Shown here: one piece after another, positions 32,692 to 41,430 of the stretch
Position numbering within the stretch: the first letter of the stretch is position 1
Layout: every line of letters starts with the position of its first letter
DNA from: JAUNSR01 sp036655355
GTDB taxonomy: Bacteria; Bacteroidota; Bacteroidia; Bacteroidales; JAUNSR01
NCBI GenBank assembly: GCA_036655355.1
Contig: JAVVQG010000018.1
Span: 1-45,918, forward strand
Length of the DNA: 45,918 nucleotides
Reading direction: 5' to 3'
Position numbers and translations under genes: made by a program
Notes under the pieces: generated by a model
Database searches by the model: none
Told to the model about the DNA's origin: nothing
What the model saw: the letters and a program-made list of their open reading frames with translations, nothing else

Positions 32692-33159
32692 ATGCAGAAT
32701 ATTAATAAATATAGTTCGTGGATTCTATACGGTTTGATGTTGATCACTGTGATTTGCTTCGGCATGTTCTACTTCGGTGGCAACGTTGAGACTGCGGATC
32801 CAGAATTTCCGGAACCGATCTTCACTGGTCTGGTTCTAAACTTCGCCTACATCACAATGGCTATCGGCTTTGTGTTGACTGTAGTTTTCGCTCTTTATCA
32901 GTTTGCGATGCAGCTTAAGGATCATCCGAAAGAAGCAATCAGCACATTGATCACGCTGGGTGCTTTTGTTCTTCTTCTGTTCATCTCATGGACATTGGGT
33001 AGCGGTGAACCATTGAACTTGCCGGCTTACGACGGTTCTGACAACGTTTACTTCTGGTTGAAACTAACAGACATGTGGTTGTACTCTGCAGCATTCCTTT
33101 TGGGTGCTTCAATCGTATCGATCATTGTTTTCAGCCTTATCAAAGTAGTAAGAAAATAA
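32692..33159 (+). CDS. Four-helix membrane protein between exbB and exbD
   Basis: A 155-residue integral membrane protein with about four helices: WILYGLMLITVICFGMFYFGG, LNFAYITMAIGFVLTVVFALYQF, ISTLITLGAFVLLLFISWTLG, and WLYSAAFLLGASIVSIIVFSLIKVV. Positive residues close the C terminus (KVVRK). I do not know a named family. It lies inside the exb operon (11 bp after exbB, 50 bp before exbD), so it is probably an accessory subunit of the proton-channel complex in this phylum. That role is inferred only from position. Confidence 0.8.
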   Translation: MQNINKYSSWILYGLMLITVICFGMFYFGGNVETADPEFPEPIFTGLVLNFAYITMAIGFVLTVVFALYQFAMQLKDHPKEAISTLITLGAFVLLLFISWTLGSGEPLNLPAYDGSDNVYFWLKLTDMWLYSAAFLLGASIVSIIVFSLIKVVRK

Positions 33160-33209
33160 TTATCCGGGGCGATTGAAACAGATCGCCCTGATAAAAATAC
33201 TAAAGCATT

Positions 33210-33809
33210 ATGGCAAGAAAGAAAAGAAAAGTACCACAAGTGAACTCGAGTTCGAGTGCGGATATCGCATTCTTGTTGCTTATCTTCTTCTTGATCACAA
33301 CTTCAATGGATACGGACAAGGGTCTCTTGAGACGTCTTCCGCCTCCAATTCCACCGGATCAGCAACAGGATCAAGAGATGGACGTTAAACAACGTAACGT
33401 TCTGACTGTTTTGATCAACAGTAACAATCAGTTGTTGGTTGGTGGTGAACAGATGAATGTGAGCGAGCTAAGAGAAAAAGCAAAAGAGTTCATCGCAAAC
33501 AAAGAGGATCTACCGAACCTTCCTGAAAAGGTTGCAACTGAAGTTGAATTCTTCGGAAGCTATCCTGTAACAAAATATCACGTAATCTCATTGCAGAACG
33601 ACCGTAATACTGAATACCAGTCTTACATCGAGGTTCAGAACGAACTGGTTGCCGCTTACAATGAGTTGCGTAATGAACTTGCAAAAGCGAAATTCAATAA
33701 GACTTTCGAGGAATTGGGCGAGGGTAGCCCAGAACAAAAAGCTATCCAGTCAATCTATCCTCAGAAAATCTCAGAAGCTGAACCTAAGACATACGGAGGA
33801 AAGAAATAA
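33210..33809 (+). CDS. exbD: ExbD/TolR-family biopolymer transport protein (first copy)
   Basis: A 199-residue ExbD with one membrane helix (ADIAFLLLIFFLITTSM, residues 17-33) that carries the essential membrane Asp at residue 18. After the helix comes a short proline segment (RLPPPIPPDQQQ) and a periplasmic domain. It is longer than the usual 140 residues because of an insertion of about 60 residues (about 105-165) rich in Glu, Asn and Tyr. Its stop codon overlaps the next ATG by one base, so the two ExbD proteins are made together. Confidence 0.92.
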   Translation: MARKKRKVPQVNSSSSADIAFLLLIFFLITTSMDTDKGLLRRLPPPIPPDQQQDQEMDVKQRNVLTVLINSNNQLLVGGEQMNVSELREKAKEFIANKEDLPNLPEKVATEVEFFGSYPVTKYHVISLQNDRNTEYQSYIEVQNELVAAYNELRNELAKAKFNKTFEELGEGSPEQKAIQSIYPQKISEAEPKTYGGKK

Positions 33810-34273
33810 TGGGAAAATTTAATAAAAGTGGCGGCAGAGAGATGCCGGAACTAAATACATCATCTCTTCCTGACTTGATCTTTACGCTTCTGTTCTTCTT
33901 CATGATCACAACAACAATGCGTGAAACCGAACTGAAAGTGAAAGTGACCGTTCCGCAGGCTACAGAGCTTACCAAATTGGAGAAAAAGTCACTTGTGACT
34001 TACATCTACATCGGTAAACCTCAGCAGCAGTATCAGAAGAAAATGGGTACAGAAAGCCGTATTCAGATGAATGATAAGTTCATCGAGGTTTCAGAAGTTC
34101 GCGACTTCGTTTCTCAGGAGAGATCGAATATGAAAGAAGAAGACCAGGCCTTCATGCAGGTGTCTCTTAAAGTTGACCGCGAAACTCAGATGGGTATCGT
34201 ATCAGACGTTAAACAGGCGCTTCGTGACGCTCAGGCTTTGAAGATCAACTACTCTGCTACAGAGAAGAACTAA
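33809..34273 (+). CDS. exbD: ExbD/TolR-family biopolymer transport protein (second copy)
   Basis: A 154-residue ExbD paralogue. Its helix (DLIFTLLFFFMITTTMR, about residues 22-38) has the membrane Asp at residue 22, and the periplasmic domain ends with VSDVKQALRDAQALKINY, typical of ExbD. It lacks the long insertion of the first copy. Two different ExbD proteins fit the known stoichiometry of two ExbD per ExbB pentamer, so a heterodimer is plausible. It starts at the stop codon of the first copy (1-bp overlap). Confidence 0.92.
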   Translation: MGKFNKSGGREMPELNTSSLPDLIFTLLFFFMITTTMRETELKVKVTVPQATELTKLEKKSLVTYIYIGKPQQQYQKKMGTESRIQMNDKFIEVSEVRDFVSQERSNMKEEDQAFMQVSLKVDRETQMGIVSDVKQALRDAQALKINYSATEKN

Positions 34274-34296
34274 GCATCTTCAAGACAACAATATTA

Positions 34297-34327
34297 AAAA
34301 GGGAATCGCATAGCGCGGTTCCCTTTT
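34297..34327 (+). terminator. Terminator after the exb operon
   Basis: Stem aaaagggaatcgc / gcggttccctttt with one T-G pair and a 5-nt loop, followed by a T run. It lies about 25 bp beyond the second exbD stop. Confidence 0.88.
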
Positions 34328-34426
34328 TTTATGCCTTTGCAACGGGTTTGTTATACACATTGGGGCTCGTTTAAATAGACGAGTCGCCAGATTATTCAAC
34401 AGCGGAAGAGTTACCGTCTGTATGCA

Positions 34427-34462
34427 AGAAGGGCGTCTCAAAATGAATTGAGACGCCCTTCT
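34427..34462. terminator. Second hairpin between the exb operon and fba
   Basis: A perfect 14-bp stem (agaagggcgtctca, 34427-34440, with 34449-34462) and 8-nt loop. The plus side has ctattttgta after it; the minus side lacks a T run. It probably ends fba transcripts less cleanly and backs up the exb terminator. Confidence 0.7.
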
Positions 34463-34486
34463 CTATTTTGTATTCTAAAAGTAGAA

Positions 34487-35482
34487 TTAAGCTTTACCTG
34501 CGCTACCCAAAACCGCTTCGATTTTGTGTTTGTAAAGTTTCTTCATGCTTTCACGAGCTGGACCTAGGTATTTACGTGGGTCGAATTCAGCTGGTTTAGT
34601 TGCAAATACTTCGCGGATAGCAGCTGTCATTGCAAGACGGCTATCTGAGTCGATGTTGATTTTGCAAACAGCAGAAGCAGCAGCTTGACGAAGCTGTTCT
34701 TCAGGAATACCGATTGCGTCAACCAAAGCACCACCGTATTTGTTGATGATTGCAACTTCTTCCTGTGGAACTGAAGAAGCACCGTGAAGAACGATAGGGA
34801 ATCCAGGAAGTTCTTTTTCGATTTCAGCAAGGATTTCGAATGCCAATGGCGGTGGAACTAGGATACCTTCAGCGTTACGAGTACACTGTTCAGGTTTGAA
34901 TTTGTTAGCACCGTGAGAAGTACCGATAGAGATCGCCAAAGAATCAACACCTGTACGAGATGTGAAATCTACAACCTCTTCTGGCTGAGTATATGTGTGG
35001 TGTTCTGCAACAACCTCATCTTCAACACCAGCAAGAATACCAAGTTCACCTTCTACAGTTACACCGTACTGGTGAGCGTAGTCTACTACTTTCTTAGTAA
35101 GAGCGATGTTTTCTTCATATGGAAGGTGAGAACCGTCGATCATTACTGAAGAGAAACCTGAATCGATACAAGATTTACAAGTTTCGAAAGAGTCACCGTG
35201 GTCTAGGTGAAGAACGATCTGAGGATTTTCCCAACCAAGTTCTTTTGCGTAAGCAACAGCACCTTCAGCCATGAAACGAAGCAATGTTGCGTTTGCATAC
35301 TGACGAGCACCTTTAGAAACCTGTAGGATAACCGGAGATTTAGTTTCAGCAGCTGCCATTACGATAGCCTGAAGCTGTTCCATGTTATTGAAGTTGAATG
35401 CAGGAATAGCATAACCACCTTCGATTGCCTTAGCAAACATTTCTTTTGTGTTTACCAAGCCAAGATCTTTGTAATTAATCAT
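34487..35482 (-). CDS. fba: Class II fructose-bisphosphate aldolase
   Basis: A 331-residue zinc aldolase that splits fructose-1,6-bisphosphate. Zinc and active-site motifs are visible: HLDHGDSFE, SVMIDGSHLP, VEGELGILAG, IGTSHGANKFKP, VLHGASSVP and the KINIDSD phosphate site. It is the next glycolytic step after PfkA (24355). It is monocistronic, with a TATCTTTG -7 box (35525-35518) upstream and convergent with the exb operon. Confidence 0.96.
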   Translation of the reverse strand: MINYKDLGLVNTKEMFAKAIEGGYAIPAFNFNNMEQLQAIVMAAAETKSPVILQVSKGARQYANATLLRFMAEGAVAYAKELGWENPQIVLHLDHGDSFETCKSCIDSGFSSVMIDGSHLPYEENIALTKKVVDYAHQYGVTVEGELGILAGVEDEVVAEHHTYTQPEEVVDFTSRTGVDSLAISIGTSHGANKFKPEQCTRNAEGILVPPPLAFEILAEIEKELPGFPIVLHGASSVPQEEVAIINKYGGALVDAIGIPEEQLRQAAASAVCKINIDSDSRLAMTAAIREVFATKPAEFDPRKYLGPARESMKKLYKHKIEAVLGSAGKA

Positions 35483-35517
35483 TGGATAGAAATTTTATAT
35501 GAATAATAAAACTTTCG

Positions 35518-35525
35518 CAAAGATA
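35518..35525 (-). promoter_or_regulatory. Candidate -7 box for fba
   Basis: TATCTTTG on the minus strand fits TAnnTTTG, 36 bp before the fba ATG. No clear TTTG at -33. Confidence 0.45.
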
Positions 35526-35576
35526 ATCAATTGCTAAGAATCACATAACTTATTTATTTCCAAATTTCGATATTTG

Positions 35577-36614
35577 TCATTTTGCCTGTTTCACCAAATA
35601 GATAAGTGTCGGGAAGTGATCGCTATAGCCGTTTAGGAATACGCCGCCCGCATAAGTTCGTTTCGGATATCCTTTGTATTGCCCCTCCTCATTCATTAGG
35701 AACGGCTTGTTAAACACCTCTTCTTTCCAGTATTTCAGGCTGTTACGCTCATCACCCAACAGATTTCCGGATACCATGATCTGGTCGAAAAGGTTCCATT
35801 GTCCGCGATATGCCAACGTACCTACCCCTTTGTCAAGGATGCTCCAGAACGGATTATAGAAGCCGTCTTTCTCAACTCCAGCCATTTCTCGCTTCGCCCC
35901 TATAACATCTTTTACGCTTTTGTTCTGAGGGTCGTCGTTGAGGTCGCCCATGATTACGACACCCGCATTTGGATCTTCACGCAACAACGAATCGGCGATG
36001 TGCTTCGTTAAAGCGGCCGCCGCCTCGCGCAAGGGACTCGATTTTTCTTCGCCTCCCAATCTTGACGGCCAGTGATTCACGATAAAGCTGATCTTATCGC
36101 CGGCAAGCAGACCGGTAACCACCAATTGGTCGCGGGTTAGGAAATTGGGATTCTCCGGCACTACCAAACGATGAGAGGCCGTACTCAGCACCCGAAAGAA
36201 CTGGGGATTGTAAAGCAACCCTACGTCCACTCCACGTTTGTCGGGCGAATCGTAATGAACCACCTGATAGTTCTGAGCAGCGATTGATTTCCGCTTCACA
36301 AGATCTTCCAGCACCGAGCGGTTTTCAATTTCGGAAACACCGATTACGGAAGGTCCGGCAGGAAGGTATTTACTTTTCATCTGGCTGATGGTATAGGCCA
36401 TATTATCCAACTTGCTTCGATATTTTTCACCATTCCACTGTCTGGCTCCCTTGGGAGAGAATTCCAAATCGTATTTGCCGTTGTTGTTGATCGTATCGAA
36501 CAAGTTTTCGAGGTTGTAGAACGCCACACCGTATACGGAAAGTTTCTTGTTCTGTGCCTGTGCAAGGAAACCCACACATATACATGAAATGAGGATTAAA
36601 ATTGATCGTTTCAT
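35577..36614 (-). CDS. Secreted endonuclease/exonuclease/phosphatase-family protein
   Basis: A 345-residue protein starting at MKRSILILIS; the frame extends 14 codons upstream but that adds no signal. A signal peptide covers residues 1-20 (CVGFLAQAQ). The EEP fold is clear: FYNLENLFDT (Asn/Glu), VIGVSEIENRSVLEDL, NHWPSRLGG (catalytic His), VIMGDLNDDPQN (Asp, Asn), and YSDHFPTLI (terminal catalytic SDH). Substrate may be DNA, RNA or a phosphoester such as a phosphoinositide; context favours nucleic acid, because the divergent operon carries another nuclease and a TonB receptor. It is monocistronic, pointing away from that operon. Confidence 0.9.
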   Translation of the reverse strand: MKRSILILISCICVGFLAQAQNKKLSVYGVAFYNLENLFDTINNNGKYDLEFSPKGARQWNGEKYRSKLDNMAYTISQMKSKYLPAGPSVIGVSEIENRSVLEDLVKRKSIAAQNYQVVHYDSPDKRGVDVGLLYNPQFFRVLSTASHRLVVPENPNFLTRDQLVVTGLLAGDKISFIVNHWPSRLGGEEKSSPLREAAAALTKHIADSLLREDPNAGVVIMGDLNDDPQNKSVKDVIGAKREMAGVEKDGFYNPFWSILDKGVGTLAYRGQWNLFDQIMVSGNLLGDERNSLKYWKEEVFNKPFLMNEEGQYKGYPKRTYAGGVFLNGYSDHFPTLIYLVKQAK

Positions 36615-36666
36615 ATGCTGTTTATTAATTTTGATTTTACTCGATTCGATAGACAATAGGAGCTAC

Positions 36667-36738
36667 ATTATCTGCAAGATCTTCCGCATTATCTTGTGCA
36701 TTATTATCTGCAATAATATTTGCAATAATATTTGCAAT
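36667..36738. repeat. Degenerate 12-bp repeats between the EEP gene and the TonB receptor
   Basis: Variants of attatctgcaat start at 36667, 36688, 36703, 36715 and 36727; the last three are contiguous 12-bp units (attatctgcaat, aatatttgcaat, aatatttgcaat). They lie 50-125 bp before the EEP gene start. Could be an operator or random slippage product. Confidence 0.6.
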
Positions 36739-36809
36739 GTAGTGACATTTGAGATTGCTCTTACAAAAATGAATAAAAAAACCGAATTAAGATCTTTGAA
36801 AATCACCTA

Positions 36810-36875
36810 TTCTTAATAATTAAGTCATCTCTTCTTAATAATTAAATGATCTCTTCTTACTGATTAAAACATCCC
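36810..36875. repeat. 22-bp tandem repeat, three copies
   Basis: Units at 36810-36831, 36832-36853 and 36854-36875 share ttctta, attaa and catc/gatc blocks at fixed places; the third is the most diverged. It lies in the 510-bp gap between divergent genes, about 100 bp upstream of a candidate TAATTTTG box (36977-36984) for the TonB receptor operon. Other sequence in the gap is AT-rich without a gene. Confidence 0.8.
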
Positions 36876-36976
36876 CGTCTAAATCAAAGTTTAATTGAAT
36901 CACCTTTAATAAGTTAATTCTTATCCCCGAATAAATAAAATGTGGACCAACCTTCTTTCTTGTGTTTATTTTATTT

Positions 36977-36984
36977 TAATTTTG
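36977..36984 (+). promoter_or_regulatory. Candidate -7 box for the TonB receptor operon
   Basis: TAATTTTG fits TAnnTTTG. The nearest -33-like element (TTTC, 36956-36959) is 17 bp upstream, short of consensus. The leader would be about 130 nt, long enough for regulation. Confidence 0.35.
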
Positions 36985-37124
36985 GTTATATTATATACTA
37001 AATCACTCGTTGCGGATACATCCGAACCTTGAATTGAGAAACACAACCTGTGCAAAAAAGCGATTATTAGAATACCGATTAAACGAATACCTATAAACGA
37101 ATACACTTAGATAACAACTATTCT

Positions 37125-39893
37125 ATGGACAGAAAACTATGCACTTTGCTCCTTCTTTTGCTTTGCTTTTCAGGGATGGCCCAGCAAGCGGTCATTACAG
37201 GAAAGGTGATAGACAGCAAAGCGGGAAATCCGCTCTCCGGAGTCGCGATTGTTTTAAGGGATCAGAACCAATATACGGAGACCAATCCCGAAGGAACCTT
37301 CAAACTGTCGACGAACGCGGTCGGCAATCAAGTAATTTCAGTTTTTCTTTACGGCTACAAAGAGGAGTTCGTCTCAGTCGATCTGACGGGGGTGAAGACA
37401 CTCTACATCGGAACCGTACGCCTGACGAGTGAGGGGAGCGAACCCGTGGCTTTTTTTGTGGACGAATCTCAGATCAACGATGAAGACGGTTCGAATCAGA
37501 CCATCGGAAATCTGAGCGGCGGTTCGGATGATATATTCCTCAATGCGGCGAGTTATAACTTCTCGCCGATGCGCTTCAATCTGCGCGGCTACAGTCAGGA
37601 ATTCTCCTCCACATACATCAACGGCGTGTCGTTTAATGACAGTGAACGGGGCCGATTCAACTATTCAATGCTCGGAGGGATGAATCCTTTGTTCAAGAAT
37701 AAAGAGATCGTTAAATATACGGGGGCTTCAAATTTCTCCTTCGGCGATTTGGGAGGAAGCACCAACATCCTAACCCGGGCGGCCGGAATGGCTCAAGGCA
37801 CCTCCGTAAGTTTGGGCGCGACCAACCGCTCTTACGTTTTGAGGGGATTGGTGACCTATGCCACGGGACTGATGGATAACGGCTGGGCCTTTAACGGGGG
37901 ATTAATCTACCGCTGGTCTAAGGAGGGTGCATGGGACGGTACGTTCTACAACTCTTTCGGCTATTACCTGGGTGCGGAAAAGGTGTTTACTCCGAACCAC
38001 CGTCTTTCGCTCGTCACCTTCGGTGCCCCAACCCAACGCGGCCAACAAGGTGCCGTAACACAAGAGGTGTATGATTTGGCGGAGAGCATCTATTACAATC
38101 CTTACTGGGGATACCAAAACGGAAAGAAACGCAATTCGCGGGTTGTAGACAGCTACGACCCAACGGTGGTGTTGTCTTACGAATGGAAGATCGATAACAA
38201 ACAACGGGTAAACCTAGGGCTCGGCTCACATTATAACAACTACAGCTCTACCGCTCTTGCTTTCTACAACGCACCGGATCCTCGTCCCGATTATTACCGC
38301 TACCTGCCCTCCTTCTACAGACGCAGTTTCAAAGACGACAATGCAGACGGTGCGGATGACGAGATGTGGGACGATGAGATTGCGGATCGGCTGACCCGTT
38401 TATGGAAAACAGACACATCGGTCAGTCAGGTCAACTGGGATGCGATGTACAATGCGAATGCTGCCAACAATGTGGTGAACCCGAACGGTATCGCTAAATA
38501 TGCGGTGGAGAAACGCCACAACGACCTGTTCGAAACCACCTTCAACGGCGTCTATAACGGCAACTTGACCGACAACCTCAAACTGACAGCCGGACTGGAA
38601 GCCAAATATGCAGTGGGTAAACACTACAAAACCATGAACGACCTGTTGGGTGGACGGCAATGGATCGACATCGACCAATTCGCGGAACGTGATTTCGGTA
38701 CGGGCGATATCATTCAGAATGATTTGAATCACCCCAACCAGATCATTCAGGAGGGGGATAAGTTCGGCTACAACTACAACATCAATCTGTTCAAAACATC
38801 GGCTTTTGCCCAGAATGACTGGAACTATACCCACTTCGATTTCTATTATGCCGTACAGGGCACCTATACCACTTTCCAACGTGAAGGTTTCATGAGAAAC
38901 GGACGAGCGGAAGTAGCCAAAGTTCAATCTTACGGAAGAGGAAAGGCATACTGGTTCCTAGACCCGTCCGTCAAAGGTGGTGCTTCCTACAAACCGGACG
39001 GCCGAAACCGCATCTCTGCCAACATTCTTGCAGAATACCGCGCTCCGCTGGCCAACACAGCGTACCTCTCCCCTCGTATCAAAGACACGCGTATCCCGAA
39101 TCTAAAGGCGGAGAGAGTTCTATCGTACGACCTGAATTATGATTTTATGTATCGTCGTTTACGCGGACGCATCAGTGCGTTCCAAACCTTCATCGAAGGA
39201 TCGGCTGAGATCAACGGCTACTACGACGATAGCTACCGAACCTTCATCAACCATGTGATGACCGACATCAACAAACGGTTCATGGGTGTAGAAGCGGCCG
39301 CCACCTTTAAAATCAACGGAAGCTTCGCACTCACCGGAGCCGGAACGTGGGGCGATTATCGCTATATGAACAACGCCATCGGAGTGATGAGTCCCGAAAA
39401 CGGCTCCTTCACCGACCTGGCAGACCGGGTGATGACCAAAGACCTCCATGTAAGTACGGGTCCCCAGGTTGCCGCCAGTTTCGCCGTGGATTACACCGGC
39501 CCGGATATGTGGTTTGCCGATATCACGCTTTCTTATTTCGATAAGAACTACCTCGACTTCGCTCCGATCCGATTTACGGAATCAAGTATGAACGACTACA
39601 CGCCGGAGCAGAAGGTGGCGTTGGGTACGCAGGAAAAATTGCCGAACGGCTTTATGCTGGATGCGTCTGTGGGAAAAGTGATCTACCTGAACAACCGCGC
39701 ACAGTCTCTGAACTTCAATTTAAGCCTCAACAATATTCTGAACAACCGAAAAATGATTACGGGAGGATACCAACAAGGACGACTTCCGCTCTCAGACGGA
39801 GTGATCGATATGAACAGCCTCAACAAGTTTCCGAACCGATATTACTATGCCCAGGGATTCAACCTGTTCCTGAACATCGGTTATAAGTTCTGA
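37125..39893 (+). CDS. TonB-dependent outer-membrane receptor with carboxypeptidase-regulatory-like domain
   Basis: A 922-residue receptor. A signal peptide covers about 1-19 (LLLLLLCFSGMAQ). Next is a carboxypeptidase-regulatory-like beta domain (about 22-105; VITGKVIDSKAGNPLSGVAIVLRD), then the plug (about 120-230; RFNLRGYSQEFSSTYINGV, GGSTNILTRAAG), and a 22-strand-type barrel ending in FNLFLNIGYKF with C-terminal Phe. I see no SusC-type signature, so this is a classic receptor, not a SusC porin. It leads an operon of two surface lipoproteins and a nuclease, with gaps of 31, 36 and 5 bp. Imported substrate inferred: nucleic-acid fragments. Confidence 0.92.
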   Translation: MDRKLCTLLLLLLCFSGMAQQAVITGKVIDSKAGNPLSGVAIVLRDQNQYTETNPEGTFKLSTNAVGNQVISVFLYGYKEEFVSVDLTGVKTLYIGTVRLTSEGSEPVAFFVDESQINDEDGSNQTIGNLSGGSDDIFLNAASYNFSPMRFNLRGYSQEFSSTYINGVSFNDSERGRFNYSMLGGMNPLFKNKEIVKYTGASNFSFGDLGGSTNILTRAAGMAQGTSVSLGATNRSYVLRGLVTYATGLMDNGWAFNGGLIYRWSKEGAWDGTFYNSFGYYLGAEKVFTPNHRLSLVTFGAPTQRGQQGAVTQEVYDLAESIYYNPYWGYQNGKKRNSRVVDSYDPTVVLSYEWKIDNKQRVNLGLGSHYNNYSSTALAFYNAPDPRPDYYRYLPSFYRRSFKDDNADGADDEMWDDEIADRLTRLWKTDTSVSQVNWDAMYNANAANNVVNPNGIAKYAVEKRHNDLFETTFNGVYNGNLTDNLKLTAGLEAKYAVGKHYKTMNDLLGGRQWIDIDQFAERDFGTGDIIQNDLNHPNQIIQEGDKFGYNYNINLFKTSAFAQNDWNYTHFDFYYAVQGTYTTFQREGFMRNGRAEVAKVQSYGRGKAYWFLDPSVKGGASYKPDGRNRISANILAEYRAPLANTAYLSPRIKDTRIPNLKAERVLSYDLNYDFMYRRLRGRISAFQTFIEGSAEINGYYDDSYRTFINHVMTDINKRFMGVEAAATFKINGSFALTGAGTWGDYRYMNNAIGVMSPENGSFTDLADRVMTKDLHVSTGPQVAASFAVDYTGPDMWFADITLSYFDKNYLDFAPIRFTESSMNDYTPEQKVALGTQEKLPNGFMLDASVGKVIYLNNRAQSLNFNLSLNNILNNRKMITGGYQQGRLPLSDGVIDMNSLNKFPNRYYYAQGFNLFLNIGYKF

Positions 39894-39924
39894 TTTTATT
39901 AATGACTTAAATGAATGCAATCTT

Positions 39925-41394
39925 ATGACACATTATAAAAACATATTCTACACCCTTTTGGCTTCCATTGCCGCCTTTACAGGGTGCGCGGAGAAAGATT
40001 TCGATCTTCCGAAAGGAAATCCGGATGAGTTACCGAAAGCCACTTACACCATCTCTCAGCTGAAGAACGACTTCCTGTTCAATGCATCGCCCGCAAATCT
40101 CATCAGCGATAACAGCGGCAATAGCGACTGGAACAACGGAAAAGGCGTTGTTTCTTACAACGTCTACAACATCGCTTCTGCCGAGGATGTCATCATTAAT
40201 GCGGTTGTCGTATCCACCGATGCGGGTGGGAACATCTATAAAAAATTAGTGTTACGCGACCTGACAGACGGCTCCTCTATCGATGTTTCGGTAGATGCGG
40301 GAAGTATTTCGGGCGTTTACCCCGAAGGACAACGAATCTCCATCCGATGCAACGACCTGCAAATCGGCTTGTATGCCGAGATGCCTACGATCGGGATGAC
40401 CTACCACAACATCGACAACAAAGACCGTTGGGAACCGGGACGCATGCCTTATCCTATTTTCGGCAAACAGGCTACCAATATCGGTTTGCCCGATACGTTG
40501 CTTGCCCAACCGGTGGAGATGACCATTCCGCATATCATCGCGGGCGGTCAAGAATCCTATAGCAAACTGGTGATCTTACGCAACGTGGAGTTCGGAAATG
40601 CCAAAGAGGTAAACTACACCACGGTATTCGAACCGGTGGCAGACAGTACGGTGATCTTCGCAGACAAAGACGTTACCTATCCCACCACGCGAATGCTCCG
40701 TGACGAGAATGGCAATACCATCAATATCTCCACCTCCCCTTATGCCAAATTCCAAGGCGACTACATCCCGGGATCCGGCACCTATTACGATGTGATCGCG
40801 ATTGTTGGATGGTACCGCAATAAAGTGAGGTATGCCGGAGAGTGGCAATTGGTGATCCAGACACTAGGCGATATCCGCAAAGCGGCCAATCCGCCGGCTG
40901 TTGCCAAAACAATTCTGAACGCTCCTTTCGGTAGCGACGAAGGGGGATTCTCTACCGTGAGCGTAAACGGTGCTCAGGAATGGGGACTCACCGAAAAATA
41001 CGGCATGGTGGTATCCGGTTTCGCAAACGGCAAGAGCAACGCGAATGAAGACTGGCTGATTTCGCCGGCGATGAACCTCAAAACGGTTTCTTCTGCCAAC
41101 CTGACCTTTAGCCACGCCATTAACAAAGGCGATCTGAACAAAGTGAAAAGCAACCATACCTTATGGATTACCGACAAATACACCGGGGGGACAATCAATC
41201 CGGCGGAGTGGGAAGAGGTGAAAATCACCAACTATCCGAGCGGTGATAACTGGGATTTCGTTTCCTCGGGGGATATCGCCCTGCCTGCAGAATATATCGG
41301 TAAGGAGAATGTGCGCATTGCCTTTAAATACCTCTGCTCGGATACGGAATCAGCTTCTTGGGAGATCAAAAGCGTACTAGTGAAAGGATATTGA
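39925..41394 (+). CDS. DUF5689 surface lipoprotein with choice-of-anchor-J-like domain
   Basis: A 489-residue lipoprotein. The lipobox ends at Cys21 (AFTGC) and is followed by AEKDFD, an acidic surface-export signal. The DUF5689 region (about 45-320) includes NDLQIGLYAEMPTIGMTY and the OB-like beta sequence before it; the C-terminal 170 residues form a jelly-roll domain of the choice-of-anchor-J kind (NEDWLISPAMNLKTVSSANLTFSHAINKG). Such proteins usually capture ligand at the surface for the partner receptor. Substrate unknown; nucleic acid is inferred from the neighbours. It lies 31 bp after the receptor gene. Confidence 0.85.
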   Translation: MTHYKNIFYTLLASIAAFTGCAEKDFDLPKGNPDELPKATYTISQLKNDFLFNASPANLISDNSGNSDWNNGKGVVSYNVYNIASAEDVIINAVVVSTDAGGNIYKKLVLRDLTDGSSIDVSVDAGSISGVYPEGQRISIRCNDLQIGLYAEMPTIGMTYHNIDNKDRWEPGRMPYPIFGKQATNIGLPDTLLAQPVEMTIPHIIAGGQESYSKLVILRNVEFGNAKEVNYTTVFEPVADSTVIFADKDVTYPTTRMLRDENGNTINISTSPYAKFQGDYIPGSGTYYDVIAIVGWYRNKVRYAGEWQLVIQTLGDIRKAANPPAVAKTILNAPFGSDEGGFSTVSVNGAQEWGLTEKYGMVVSGFANGKSNANEDWLISPAMNLKTVSSANLTFSHAINKGDLNKVKSNHTLWITDKYTGGTINPAEWEEVKITNYPSGDNWDFVSSGDIALPAEYIGKENVRIAFKYLCSDTESASWEIKSVLVKGY

Positions 41395-41430
41395 TTGAAT
41401 GATCATCGCGATAAATAAAAAACATCATCT

